This document shows positions 48,778 to 57,673 of a DNA stretch of 64,000 nucleotides, piece after piece (position 1 is the stretch's first letter; each line of letters opens with the position of its first letter). Under the pieces are notes generated by a model that was not told the DNA's origin, ran no database searches, and worked only from the letters and a program-made list of their open reading frames with translations. The DNA is taken from assembly GCA_030540085.1 (NCBI GenBank), contig JAUNWY010000005.1, positions 52,911-116,910 of the forward strand. The letters are read 5' to 3'. The DNA comes from Eggerthella sp. (GTDB lineage: Bacteria; Actinomycetota; Coriobacteriia; Coriobacteriales; Eggerthellaceae). The translations under genes were made by a program, and so were the position numbers.

Positions 48778-48924
48778 CCCTGTGGGGGAGTAGTTGGCAT
48801 AATATATATGTGGCCCGTCAACAAGCATGGCTTGCATTCGCTGCAAGTCTGGCGTGTCTTCAATAACGAGACTCACGGTACCTAGAAGCATTCGTTCAGC
48901 TTCTAGGTACCGTGAGTTTTTTTA
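48778..48924 (+). promoter_or_regulatory. Mn2+ riboswitch (yybP-ykoY class) with terminator, upstream of terC
   Basis: The leader has the class-defining GGGGAGTAG at 48785, a CGTCAACA segment near 48826 and a CGAGAC segment near 48867. The outer stem CCTGTG (48779-48784) with CACGG (48874-48878) closes the aptamer. The 3' strand overlaps a strong terminator: ACTCACGGTACCTAGAAG at 48871-48888 with its complement at 48900-48917, then seven T. Metal binding would hold the outer stem and block the terminator, turning on the TerC gene. Confidence 0.88.
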
Positions 48925-48958
48925 TGGTCGGGCTAAGGACAAAGAAAGGCAGCGTTAA

Positions 48959-49876
48959 ATGGATCTTTCGATCTTCGCCACGCCAGAGGCATGGATCAGC
49001 TTGGTTACGCTGATGTTTTTGGAAATTGTGCTTGGTGTAGACAACTTGGTGTTCATCGTTCTTACCAGCGATCGACTTCCTCCTGAAAAGCAGCATATCG
49101 GTCGCAAGCTTGGTTTGCTCGGTGCACTGGTTTCTCGCTGCATCTTCCTGTGTTTTGCGTCCTTCCTTGTCCATATGACCGACAAGCTGTTTACAATCCC
49201 CGGCCTCTATATCAACGGTGCTGAATTTGGGCTTTCGGTTCGAGACCTTGTGCTTTTCTTGGGCGGCTTGTACTTGATCTATAAGGGCGTTGTGGAGCTC
49301 CGTGATGTGCTCAAGCTTTCAGAGGAAAAGGAAAGCCAGGGCGATGCGGACAAACCCCGCAAAACTATCGGACTTGCCGGTGCCGTGGCCACCATTATGG
49401 TCATGGATATCGTATTCTCCATCGACTCCGTAATCACTGCTGTTGGCTTGGCGAACCACCTTATCGTTATGATCATCGCGGTTATGCTCGCGGTGTTCCT
49501 TATGATGGTGTTTATCGACCCTATTTCCGACTTCATCAACACTCATACCGAAATGAAGATTTTGGCCTTGGTGTTCATCACCGTCATCGGTGTTCTGCTG
49601 GTGCTCGATGGCTTGGGCATCAACTCTGGTATCGAGGTGCTCGATATGCATGCGGAGAAGCTCATGGTGTACTTCGCTATGGTCTTTGCCATTGTGCTTG
49701 AGGTTATACAGATGCGCTACAACAAGAACTATCAGGAGTGGACGATGCGCAAGAACCTCGAAATCATGCGTGCACGCGGCTATGACCCTCAGAACACCGA
49801 CACTATTCAGCTGGCAAACGCTTTGATAGAAGCTGAGAATTTGAAAAAGGATCCCAACAACAATGAAGCCATATAG
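48959..49876 (+). CDS. TerC-family membrane protein (probable Mn2+ exporter)
   Basis: A 305-residue integral membrane protein of the TerC/Alx family with seven to nine hydrophobic segments. The acidic metal-site motifs are LEIVLGVDNLVFIVL near residue 21 and MDIVFSIDSVITAVG near residue 145. TerC proteins with an upstream yybP-ykoY riboswitch export manganese, sometimes to load secreted enzymes. The riboswitch seen directly upstream supports this. The cytoplasmic C-tail is charged (NLEIMRARGYDPQ). GAAAGGCAGCGTTAA precedes the ATG. Confidence 0.92.
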   Translation: MDLSIFATPEAWISLVTLMFLEIVLGVDNLVFIVLTSDRLPPEKQHIGRKLGLLGALVSRCIFLCFASFLVHMTDKLFTIPGLYINGAEFGLSVRDLVLFLGGLYLIYKGVVELRDVLKLSEEKESQGDADKPRKTIGLAGAVATIMVMDIVFSIDSVITAVGLANHLIVMIIAVMLAVFLMMVFIDPISDFINTHTEMKILALVFITVIGVLLVLDGLGINSGIEVLDMHAEKLMVYFAMVFAIVLEVIQMRYNKNYQEWTMRKNLEIMRARGYDPQNTDTIQLANALIEAENLKKDPNNNEAI

Positions 49877-49926
49877 TGCGTAAGTTCTAGTGCCACTCTT
49901 TTGGCTTGTTCTTCCCCTTAACTATG

Positions 49927-49962
49927 AAACAGCCCTTGGTTCGTATGAGCCAAGGGCTGTTT
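49927..49962. terminator. Two-way terminator between terC and the lipid kinase-like gene
   Basis: AAACAGCCCTTGG at 49927-49939 pairs with CCAAGGGCTGTTT at 49950-49962. Both strands have T-rich ends, fitting the convergent genes. Confidence 0.9.
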
Positions 49963-49999
49963 GTTTATAGAGGTATCGGATTCGATTTTGCTGGAAGGC

Positions 50000-50917
50000 T
50001 TATTGATCGTGGCTGAAATGCTTGTAGCATTCATCGGACACCACAAAACGCACTGACCTGGGAAGGGATCGAGCGATGATGGGCGTTGTGACCTCAGTGG
50101 GTTCGCCGTCATATTCGATTCGCATTGCAGGTTCTGCGTCGATGCGGATTTCGCTGCCGCGGTAAATCTCAAGACCGCCGACCTTTTTCGCGAGTGATCC
50201 TGTATGGTCGAATACTTTTGCCATAAGCGTAGGAATGAGCTGTATAGCGTTTTCCGTTTTCAGCACAACCACATCGAGTTTTCCGTCGCGGGGAAGGTTT
50301 TCGTCTGCTACCTGAAGGTCGAACTGTATCTTCGAGAAATTTGCCAACACAACACCGATGCCTGACACTTCCACGGTTTCGCTGTCGATAGTGAGGGTGA
50401 AGGTGGAAACTTGCGGTTTAGGGTTGGAGAAGGCGGCTTCGAAATACGCCATATCACCCAAAAGGTGCTTATTGCCAGTGGCGTTGCGCATGATCAGCTC
50501 GTCGTAGCCGCAACCTGCCATGATGGTGAAGCCAAGCTTCGTGCCATCGGCTGCTTCGATTTCACCCATGTCGAAGTCGAGCGTAAGCGCTTCGTCTACC
50601 AGCTTGCACAGTGCGTGCGATTCATTGGGTTCGAACAGGTTGAGCGCTAAGAGGTTCGCGGTACCAGCGGGGAAGGGAAGGATGGGAATCCCTGTGTTGC
50701 GAAGCTCGTAGCTCACCGATGCGATGGTTCCGTCGCCGCCGCTCGCTACTACGAAGTCGTATTCGGCAGCGTCCTCGAGCAGCGGCGCAAGTTCAGTATC
50801 CGGTCCGAAAGAGCGGATGGTAACGGAGTCGCCCTGCTCGGCGTAACTGCGCATGAAGTCATATACCGCGCCGTTGCGGAGGCCAGAGCGTAGATTATGT
50901 ATGACGAGTACTTTCAC
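50000..50917 (-). CDS. Diacylglycerol/lipid kinase family protein (YegS/BmrU type)
   Basis: A 305-residue DAGK catalytic-domain protein. It starts KVLVIHNLRSGLRNGAVYDF, has the nucleotide motif VVASGGDGTIASVSYEL near residue 60 and LPFPAGTANLLALNLF near residue 80, and the C-terminal beta-rich lobe ends with EVTTPIIARSLPRSVRF. Members phosphorylate diacylglycerol or related lipids. GTG at 50915-50917 is chosen because AAAGGGG lies 5 bases upstream; a longer open frame to 51022 overlaps the divergent rnd leader and is rejected. Confidence 0.9.
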   Translation of the reverse strand: MKVLVIHNLRSGLRNGAVYDFMRSYAEQGDSVTIRSFGPDTELAPLLEDAAEYDFVVASGGDGTIASVSYELRNTGIPILPFPAGTANLLALNLFEPNESHALCKLVDEALTLDFDMGEIEAADGTKLGFTIMAGCGYDELIMRNATGNKHLLGDMAYFEAAFSNPKPQVSTFTLTIDSETVEVSGIGVVLANFSKIQFDLQVADENLPRDGKLDVVVLKTENAIQLIPTLMAKVFDHTGSLAKKVGGLEIYRGSEIRIDAEPAMRIEYDGEPTEVTTPIIARSLPRSVRFVVSDECYKHFSHDQ

Positions 50918-51034
50918 GGTCACCCCTTTTGTTACCATGCAATGGTACATGATATGACCGCTTGCGGAGCGAAACGCCCATGGGCTGAGCATAACCGCGG
51001 GTGTTGTTCGATAAAACGACATGAAGGGTGTTCA

Positions 51035-52192
51035 ATGCTCGTCGAAACCGACGCTGCTTTACGGGATTTTATGGCGCGCTGCGCCAAGAGTCCCTACATG
51101 GCTATAGATACCGAGTTTTTGCGCGAGAAAACGTATTATGCAAAGCTCTGTTTGGTGCAGATCGCTATTGAAGGTGAAGTTGCCATTATCGATCCGCTGG
51201 GAATTCGCGACCTGTCGGTGATGGCCCCAGCGCTTTCCGATCCGAATATCATGAAGATATTCCACGCTTCTTCTCAGGACATTGAGATTCTTTATCACGA
51301 AACTGGTGTTGTTCCCACGCCAGTGTTCGATACGCAAGTTGCCGCTGCATTGTTGGGCAAAACCCAGCAAGCATCGTATGCCTCGCTGGTCCATACCTTC
51401 TGTGGGGTTACTCTGCCGAAAAAGGATTCGTTCACCGATTGGTCGCGTAGGCCGCTTTCTGCCTCGCAGGTGGAATACGCTGCAGACGATGTAACCTATC
51501 TGCCGAAGATCTATCGCGATATGGTTAGCCGTTTGAAGGAAAAGGGGCGTCTTTCCTGGTTGGATGATGCGTTTGCAGAAATATCCAATCCCAAAAAATA
51601 CGAAATCGATCCACGTGCGCGATGGCGCAAGCTGCGTCGCGTGAACCAACTCACTCCTCGTCAAATTGCTGCAGCGCGGGAATTTGCTGCTTGGCGCGAA
51701 GAGCGCGCCCAGAAAGCAAACATCCCTCGAAAATGGGTTGTTTCTGATGAGCAAATCGTAGAAGCGTGCCGTCGCGAAGCTCGGACCTTAGATGAGTTGT
51801 ACATGGTGCGTGGCATGCGTGAAAGCTTGCGTCCTGCCGAAGGTCGCATTGTGCTGAAGTGCATCAAATGCGGGTTGGAGTGCGCTGAAGAGGATCTTCC
51901 TGTAGTCCAGAAAGCTCACAAGAGCGAGGCCAACGTCGACATTGCGGTAGACCTGATGAACGCCATCGTTCATTTGCGTGCTCGCCAAAATCGTATTGCC
52001 CCGCAAACGTTGGCTCCGCAAAATGAGCTCATGAAGCTTGCGCGTGGCCATGAGGAAGATTGCGAATTGCTTACCGGTTGGCGTTACCGCGTGGTAGGCA
52101 AGGAGCTTTCCGCTTTCCTGAACGGTGAGTTTTCTTTACGACTCGATGACGGAAATTTGGTTATCGATCGTCCTTGCAAATCAGCGGAATAA
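51035..52192 (+). CDS. rnd: Ribonuclease D
   Basis: A 385-residue 3'-5' exoribonuclease. The DEDD motifs are intact: YMAIDTEFLREKTYYAKLCL (Exo I), IFHASSQDIEIL (Exo II) and VEYAADDVTYLPKIY (Exo III, Y type). A HRDC domain follows (LTPRQIAAAREFAAWREERA, then RGMRESLRP). It trims tRNA and other stable RNA 3' ends. ATG 51035 follows AAGGGTGTTCA. It is divergent from the lipid kinase-like gene with little over 100 bases between the starts. Confidence 0.93.
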   Translation: MLVETDAALRDFMARCAKSPYMAIDTEFLREKTYYAKLCLVQIAIEGEVAIIDPLGIRDLSVMAPALSDPNIMKIFHASSQDIEILYHETGVVPTPVFDTQVAAALLGKTQQASYASLVHTFCGVTLPKKDSFTDWSRRPLSASQVEYAADDVTYLPKIYRDMVSRLKEKGRLSWLDDAFAEISNPKKYEIDPRARWRKLRRVNQLTPRQIAAAREFAAWREERAQKANIPRKWVVSDEQIVEACRREARTLDELYMVRGMRESLRPAEGRIVLKCIKCGLECAEEDLPVVQKAHKSEANVDIAVDLMNAIVHLRARQNRIAPQTLAPQNELMKLARGHEEDCELLTGWRYRVVGKELSAFLNGEFSLRLDDGNLVIDRPCKSAE

Positions 52193-52251
52193 AACCGTTA
52201 TCCTGTTTTGAATCTAACTGTAAGAATTTGACCTAATTGGGAGACCATCCA

Positions 52252-52920
52252 ATGCATATGAGTTATTTGCTGATCCTGGTTGTTACTGTTGCGATTGGCG
52301 CGTTTGCCACCTGGTATGTTAACCATCAGATTAAGAAGTACTCGCATGTGCCCAATTCCAGTCACATGACGGGCTATCAGGTTGCCGTTGGCATGCTGAA
52401 CTATTACGGCATTGAAGGCGTGCAGGTGTATCGTGGTGGTTCCGATCAGAATTTCTTTAACCCTAAAGACAATTCGGTAACGCTCTCTTACGATGTTTTT
52501 GATGGCTCTTCTATCACCGCTACTGCTACAGCGTGCCACGAGGTAGGTCATGCGTGTCAGTATGCAATGGGTTATGCGCCCATGAAAGCGCGCGGCGCTC
52601 TTGTTCCTGTGGTTGAGTTTGCCACCAATACGTGGTTTATTTTGCTTCTGGTAGGCATCTTCCTGAATATGGCCGGGTTGGTAACCTTGGCAATTGTGTT
52701 CTATGCTTTTGCGGTTCTGTTCCAGATCGTTACGCTGCCTGTGGAATTCAATGCTAGTCGCCGTGCGTTGTCCTATATGGCCGAAACGGGTATTCCTGGT
52801 GGCGAACAGGCCGGTGCTTGGAACGTGCTTCGTGCATGCGCCTTTACCTATGTGGCAGCTGCCCTCGTTTCGATTCTGCAGCTGCTCTATTATCTCTCTG
52901 CGTTTAATAACGAGAATTAA
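52252..52920 (+). CDS. YugP-family membrane zinc metallopeptidase
   Basis: A 222-residue membrane protein. The zinc site is ATACHEVGHACQYAMG near residue 100 (HExxH), and the third ligand region is VEFNASRRALSYM near residue 166. Hydrophobic segments are at the N-terminus (YLLILVVTVAIGAFATWYV), around residues 123-160, and at the end. The family is common in Gram-positive bacteria; its physiological target is unknown. ATG 52252 has GGGAG at 8 bases; ATG 52258 is also usable. xseA starts 3 bases after the stop. Confidence 0.9.
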   Translation: MHMSYLLILVVTVAIGAFATWYVNHQIKKYSHVPNSSHMTGYQVAVGMLNYYGIEGVQVYRGGSDQNFFNPKDNSVTLSYDVFDGSSITATATACHEVGHACQYAMGYAPMKARGALVPVVEFATNTWFILLLVGIFLNMAGLVTLAIVFYAFAVLFQIVTLPVEFNASRRALSYMAETGIPGGEQAGAWNVLRACAFTYVAAALVSILQLLYYLSAFNNEN

Positions 52921-52923
52921 CCC

Positions 52924-54609
52924 ATGGCGCGTGACAACACGCCAGATATGAGCGGATTTGGCTATATAGATTCGCCCCGAGGTGGACAGGCTGCCCCAAC
53001 CCACGACGATGTGGTTGCGGCTGCCAAGAGCGCTGCAGCGCGTGCGGCAACGTATCGTTCTGCCGACCCTGGGTTTGCTGCGAGTGCGGCAGGGAGCGCT
53101 TCTTCTCCAAAGAAAGAATCGGATATTCTTTCCGTTACCGAAGTTACCAATATTGCAAATTCCATCCTGAAGAACCATACCTTCCATGTAATGGGTGAAG
53201 TCAGCGAGCTTTCCGATAAGCCTGGCTACAAGGCCGTGTATTTCACGGTCAAAGATGAGGGTGCGGTTATGACGTGCCTGATGTGGAAGAATCGCTATCA
53301 AGCCAGCGGCGTGAAGTTGTTCATTGGCGCCAAGGTCGAGTTAACAGGCAAGTTCAACATATTCGCTCGCTCCGGCAAGCTTGACTTCAACGTTTACGGT
53401 ATCAAGCTTGCTGGCGAGGGAGCTCTTCGCCAGCAGGTGGCCCAGTTGGCCGAAAAGCTTAAGGCCGAAGGGCTCATGGACACATCTCGTAAGCGCCTCA
53501 TTCCGCGTATTCCCCTTACCGTGGGCATTGTCACCTCTCCAAATGGTGCAGTAGTGCACGATGCCCTGCGAACTTTTCGCCGTCGTTTTCCTTTGGCGCG
53601 CATGGTTGTTGCTGGTGTGCCCGTTGAAGGGCCTACCGCGGCGCGCGATATGACTGATGCCCTGCAGCTGGTCTGCGATGCCGGTGTCGAGGTTATCCTG
53701 CTCTTGCGAGGCGGCGGTTCGTTCGAAAGCTTTATGCCTTTCAATGACGAAGGTCTTGCTCGCGCTATTGCCGCTTGTCCTGTTCCTGTGGTTACGGGCA
53801 TTGGTCATGAGCCCGACACTACCATTGCCGACATGGTTTCCGACTACCGAGCGTCTACGCCAACTCAGGCGGCCCTTGCTGTGTCGCCCGATTCTGCCGA
53901 GTTGAACTCATTGGTGGATACGTTGCTTTCTCGTATGGATAAAAGCTTGGTAAATCGTCTCAATCGTTCGGTTGAATATTTGGACGCGATGGCTTCCCGG
54001 CCTGTTTTGCGTGATCCCGCTTCAATGTACGAAGCTGACGCTCGCATGCTTGATCTTTACCAAGACCGTATGGAGCGCGCCGCTGGGCTGCAGGTCAGCG
54101 GTTCTGCAGATGCCTTAAATCAACTAACAAGCCGCTTAGACCGACTGGGCCCGCATATTGCCTTGCCTCAGCAGGAGCGCCTCAAGTCGTATGCGGCGCG
54201 CTTGCAGGCATCCCTACCGTTTTCTTTGCAAATGGCAGAAAACGAACTTATGCGAGCTTCTGCATCGTTGAAGGCTTGCGGAGAGGTCTTGTTGGCTAAA
54301 CCAATGCATGAAGTGGATTTGGGGGCTGAATCGCTTTCGCGCTTGGGAAAAACGCTGCTCGATCCTTATTATTCGGAGGCTACTATTGCTGCCTCGCGCC
54401 TGAACGATCTTTCTCCATTGCATATTTTGGAGCGCGGTTGGTCTATTGCGCGCAACGAAGAGGGAACTGTTTTGCGCAGCGTAACCGAGGTTCAGCCAGA
54501 CGATTTGGTCGAGGTTCAGTTATTAGACGGTGCCCTTTCCTGTCGTGTTGAGGGGGAAGCGGCTTCCGGTTTGTCAGAATTACTTTCATTGGAGGATTCC
54601 CATGAGTGA
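52924..54609 (+). CDS. xseA: Exodeoxyribonuclease VII large subunit
   Basis: A 561-residue XseA; the family norm is about 400-460. Residues 1-68 are an extra Ala/Ser/Pro-rich, probably disordered tail. The OB fold begins SVTEVTNIANSILKNHTFHV and the catalytic part has SPNGAVVHDALRTFRRRFPL, ILLLRGGGSFESFMPFNDEG and GIGHEPDTTIADMVSDYRAS. With XseB it degrades single-stranded DNA to oligonucleotides. A start inside, near the OB fold, cannot be excluded but no better ribosome site was seen. It overlaps xseB by 8 bases. Confidence 0.95.
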   Translation: MARDNTPDMSGFGYIDSPRGGQAAPTHDDVVAAAKSAAARAATYRSADPGFAASAAGSASSPKKESDILSVTEVTNIANSILKNHTFHVMGEVSELSDKPGYKAVYFTVKDEGAVMTCLMWKNRYQASGVKLFIGAKVELTGKFNIFARSGKLDFNVYGIKLAGEGALRQQVAQLAEKLKAEGLMDTSRKRLIPRIPLTVGIVTSPNGAVVHDALRTFRRRFPLARMVVAGVPVEGPTAARDMTDALQLVCDAGVEVILLLRGGGSFESFMPFNDEGLARAIAACPVPVVTGIGHEPDTTIADMVSDYRASTPTQAALAVSPDSAELNSLVDTLLSRMDKSLVNRLNRSVEYLDAMASRPVLRDPASMYEADARMLDLYQDRMERAAGLQVSGSADALNQLTSRLDRLGPHIALPQQERLKSYAARLQASLPFSLQMAENELMRASASLKACGEVLLAKPMHEVDLGAESLSRLGKTLLDPYYSEATIAASRLNDLSPLHILERGWSIARNEEGTVLRSVTEVQPDDLVEVQLLDGALSCRVEGEAASGLSELLSLEDSHE

Positions 54610-54853
54610 AGAACAAAGTGTCGATCTAACGTTCCGTGAGGCAATTACCGAGCTTGGCCAGATTGTGGAGGCTCTGGAAAGCAACAAACTCGAACTTGAA
54701 GAAAGCCTTGTCAAATACGAGCGCGGAATCGTGCTTATTCGCTTTTTGCGCGGTCGCTTGGAAAACGCCCAGCAGCGTGTTGATGTGTTGAAGGGCGAAC
54801 TTGGCATGCCGGTAAATGATGATGTGGTAGACACTACGCTGCAGAAGGCGTAA
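54602..54853 (+). CDS. xseB: Exodeoxyribonuclease VII small subunit
   Basis: An 83-residue XseB, helical and acidic. The conserved core TFREAITELGQIVEALESNK then LELEESLVKYERGI is complete. ATG 54602 is preceded by GGAGGATTCCC inside the end of xseA; the overlap implies coupling, as is normal for xseAB. Confidence 0.93.
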   Translation: MSEEQSVDLTFREAITELGQIVEALESNKLELEESLVKYERGIVLIRFLRGRLENAQQRVDVLKGELGMPVNDDVVDTTLQKA

Positions 54854-54909
54854 ACCTGATATGTCCATTCCGTGCGCCGCTGCGCATGGCTATTCGAAAG
54901 GAACCGACC

Positions 54910-55248
54910 ATGGCCGATTGCCTGTTTTGCAACATTATCGAAGGAGCTATTCCTTCTACGAAGGTGTACGAGGACGATGTTTGCTATGCATTCGACGACA
55001 TAGCCCCCGAAGCGCCCGTTCATACGCTTATCGTTCCCAAGCAACATTTCGCTTCACTCAATGACGATGTTCCGGCAGATCTTCTGGGTCAGTTGATGGC
55101 TCGCGTGCCTGAAATTGCCAAGATCAAAGGCATCGACGAATCTGGCTACCGTGTTGTGGTAAATACGGGCGCAGATGCTGGCCAGACGGTTTTCCATCTT
55201 CATGTACATGTTTTGGGTGGAAAGAGCTTGGGAGAGCATGTTCTGTAG
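54910..55248 (+). CDS. HIT-family hydrolase
   Basis: A 112-residue HINT-type protein. It opens with CLFCNIIEGAIPSTKVYEDD, and the histidine triad is FHLHVHVLGGKSLG near residue 98. The two Cys near the start resemble the zinc-binding pair of some HINT members. Family enzymes hydrolyse nucleoside phosphoramidates and AMP adducts. ATG 54910 follows AAAGGAACCGACC. It comes 56 bases after xseB and may be cotranscribed with it. Confidence 0.93.
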   Translation: MADCLFCNIIEGAIPSTKVYEDDVCYAFDDIAPEAPVHTLIVPKQHFASLNDDVPADLLGQLMARVPEIAKIKGIDESGYRVVVNTGADAGQTVFHLHVHVLGGKSLGEHVL

Positions 55249-55456
55249 CGTTTCTCGCATTTAGGGCAACGAAATACGTGGAGGATATTTGACGGCGACT
55301 ATCCTATGTATGCCGTTCGTCTGTGTATATGCCCCTTTTGAAGCGCTATTTCTGCCGTTCACCAGTCACCGTAAAATCGCTTGCAGCGGAATACGGCGCG
55401 GGTCGTTTTTGCGTAAAATAGTTTCTGCTATCGACCACTCTAGGAGGGGATTGGTT

Positions 55457-56689
55457 TTGAACATTCTTGTCGTTAACGCAGGCTCATCTTCGTTGAAATA
55501 CCAGTTGGTTAATATCGCCAACAACAAGGTGCTAGCGAAGGGCTTGTGCGAGCGCGTTGGCAGCGAGCAGTCCCTCCATAAGCACGGCATCGATGAAAAC
55601 GAATTCGTGTACAAATTACCTTTGCCGGACCATACTGCTGCTATGCGTGTGGTTCTGGATATCCTGAGCACGGGCCCCAATGCCGTCATTAAGGATATGA
55701 ACGACATTGCGGCTGTTGGCCATCGTATTGTTCATGGTGGCGAGTTCTTCAAAGAGTCCGCGCTCATCGATGATGATGTAATTTCCAAGATCGACGATCT
55801 GGCAGAGCTTGCGCCGCTTCATAACAAAGCTGCACTTGCGGGCATCAATGCATGTCGTGCCCTGATGCCCGATACGCCGATGGTTGCCGTGTTTGACACC
55901 TCGTTCTTCCAGACGCTCCCGCAGTATTCGTACATGTATCCTATCCCTTACGAGTACTACGAAAAGTATGGTATCCGCAAGTACGGTTTCCACGGCACCT
56001 CACATCGCTATCTGTGTGAGCGTGCGGCGGCTATTTTGGGCGAAGATCTCAACGAAATCCGTCTTATTACTTGCCATTTGGGTAACGGCTGCTCTATTAC
56101 GGCGGTAGACCATGGCAGGCCAATCGACACCACCATGGGCTTCACTCCGCTTGATGGCTTGATGATGGGCACGCGTTCTGGTTCTATCGATCCCGCTATC
56201 GTTACGTTCCTGATGGATCATGAGGGGTATACCCCTGAAGAAATGAATACCATCCTGAACAAGGAGTCGGGCCTGCTTGGCATTTCCGGCATCAGCAACG
56301 ACTTGCGTAGCGTTCGGGAGGCTTCCGATGCGGGCGATCCCCGTGCGATCCTTGCCTATGAAATGTACTCTACGCGTGTTAAGAAGTACATCGGCCAATG
56401 TTTGGCTCTTATGTCTGGCACTGATGCTATCGTTCTTTCTGCTGGTGTGGGTGAAAACTGTGACAAAATGCGCCGCATGATCTTTGCAGGTTGGCAGCCG
56501 CTCGGCATTATCCTCGATCCCGAAAAGAACAAGCAGCGCGGCTTTGAGCGCATTATTTCATCCGACAAGTCGAAGGTTCCGATTATCGTTATCCCCACCG
56601 ATGAGGAATACATGATTGCGCGCGACACTTACAATATCGTTCACAATCGTAGTCAGATTGTTCCTGCCTCCCATTACGGTACGAAATAA
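55457..56689 (+). CDS. ackA: Acetate kinase
   Basis: A 410-residue acetate kinase that makes ATP from acetyl phosphate. Motifs are NILVVNAGSSSLKYQLV at the start, RKYGFHGTSHRYLCERA near residue 174, LITCHLGNGCSITAV and MGTRSGSIDPAIVTFL near residue 235, and LSAGVGENCDKMRRM near residue 333. The TTG start at 55457 follows AGGAGGGG with 8 bases spacing; the open frame extends to 55289 but that part is not family sequence. Unlike the common pta-ackA operon, pta lies 2.8 kb away on the other strand. Confidence 0.96.
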   Translation: MNILVVNAGSSSLKYQLVNIANNKVLAKGLCERVGSEQSLHKHGIDENEFVYKLPLPDHTAAMRVVLDILSTGPNAVIKDMNDIAAVGHRIVHGGEFFKESALIDDDVISKIDDLAELAPLHNKAALAGINACRALMPDTPMVAVFDTSFFQTLPQYSYMYPIPYEYYEKYGIRKYGFHGTSHRYLCERAAAILGEDLNEIRLITCHLGNGCSITAVDHGRPIDTTMGFTPLDGLMMGTRSGSIDPAIVTFLMDHEGYTPEEMNTILNKESGLLGISGISNDLRSVREASDAGDPRAILAYEMYSTRVKKYIGQCLALMSGTDAIVLSAGVGENCDKMRRMIFAGWQPLGIILDPEKNKQRGFERIISSDKSKVPIIVIPTDEEYMIARDTYNIVHNRSQIVPASHYGTK

Positions 56690-56720
56690 CTGGTTCGTTC
56701 GGCGCGCCGTTTCATAATCC

Positions 56721-56765
56721 AAAAGCCCATGATGCTGCTCGAAGGTTCTGCATCATGGGCTTTTC
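56721..56765 (+). terminator. Terminator of ackA
   Basis: AAAAGCCCATGATG at 56721-56734 pairs with CATCATGGGCTTTT at 56751-56764. The symmetric A and T ends allow it to act on both strands. Confidence 0.92.
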
Positions 56766-56851
56766 TTATCTGCCTTATCGCTGATTCCAGTCGTTTTGGC
56801 TGCAGTACTAAGAAGGTGCTCTTGGGCTGTCTATCGCTATTGCTCCTAGCT

Positions 56852-57673
56852 TTACCAAATAGAACGTGCTCCATCGACGTAGAGCGGAAATCCATTTACC
56901 ATGTCAGAACAATCGCATGCTAAGAACAGCGCTGTTGCCGCGATGTCCATCGGGTCACCGACCTTTCGATTGTGCGGTATGGGGTGGGTGATTGCTTCGT
57001 AGGCTTTTTCTTTATTGAGCGTGCTTTGAGTCATATTGGTATCGATGTACCCAGGGCATATGCAATTTGCACGGATATTGAAACGTGACCATTCGAACGC
57101 CATGCAGCGGGTCATCTGAACAACAGCTGCCTTTGCTGCCGCATAAGCCGCCATACGCGTAGATGCCACTCGAGCAACGACTGATGCAAGGTTGATGATG
57201 TTGCCTTGCTCCTGTTCGATCATGATCTTTGCTACGCGCTTGCAGAGGAAAAACACTGCTTTGAAATCGGTATCTACTACTCGATCGAATTCATCTTCGT
57301 CGGTGTCAACTATTAGCTGGTCGTTACTGAGAACCACGCCTGCGTCATTGACGAGGATATCAATGCGTCCAAAGCTCTCCATTGCTACCTTTACCAGGTT
57401 TTCTTGATCTTCACTATTGCATACATCGCAGCGCACAGGCACGACTCGTCTACCAGATTCTTTGGAGATTTCCTCTGCGCGTTCTTTAATCTTCTCTTCA
57501 TCAATATCGGCAATCACTAAATCCGCTCCATACCAGGCATACGTACGTGCTATGGCACGACCGATTCCTATTTCGCTGCCAACGCCGGTGATTAACGCGA
57601 TTTTCCCCGTTAAATCGAATTTCGGGATACCGATATTTCCCGTGGTAAGTGTGGTGTGGGAGCTCCCTTTCAT
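56852..57673 (-). CDS. Short-chain dehydrogenase/reductase
   Basis: A 273-residue classical SDR. The cofactor site is ALITGVGSEIGIGRAIARTY near residue 27; the Asp in LVIADIDEEKIKE suggests NAD(H) preference. NDAGVVLSNDQ is the NNAG-type motif, and the catalytic Ser and YxxxK are in NLASVVARVASTRMAAYAAAK. The end IAATALFLACDCSDMVNGFP is typical. The substrate is unknown. GGAGGCGGTT precedes the ATG. It is divergent from a CaiA-like acyl-CoA dehydrogenase; both might act on one pathway, but this is a guess. Confidence 0.92.
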   Translation of the reverse strand: MKGSSHTTLTTGNIGIPKFDLTGKIALITGVGSEIGIGRAIARTYAWYGADLVIADIDEEKIKERAEEISKESGRRVVPVRCDVCNSEDQENLVKVAMESFGRIDILVNDAGVVLSNDQLIVDTDEDEFDRVVDTDFKAVFFLCKRVAKIMIEQEQGNIINLASVVARVASTRMAAYAAAKAAVVQMTRCMAFEWSRFNIRANCICPGYIDTNMTQSTLNKEKAYEAITHPIPHNRKVGDPMDIAATALFLACDCSDMVNGFPLYVDGARSIW

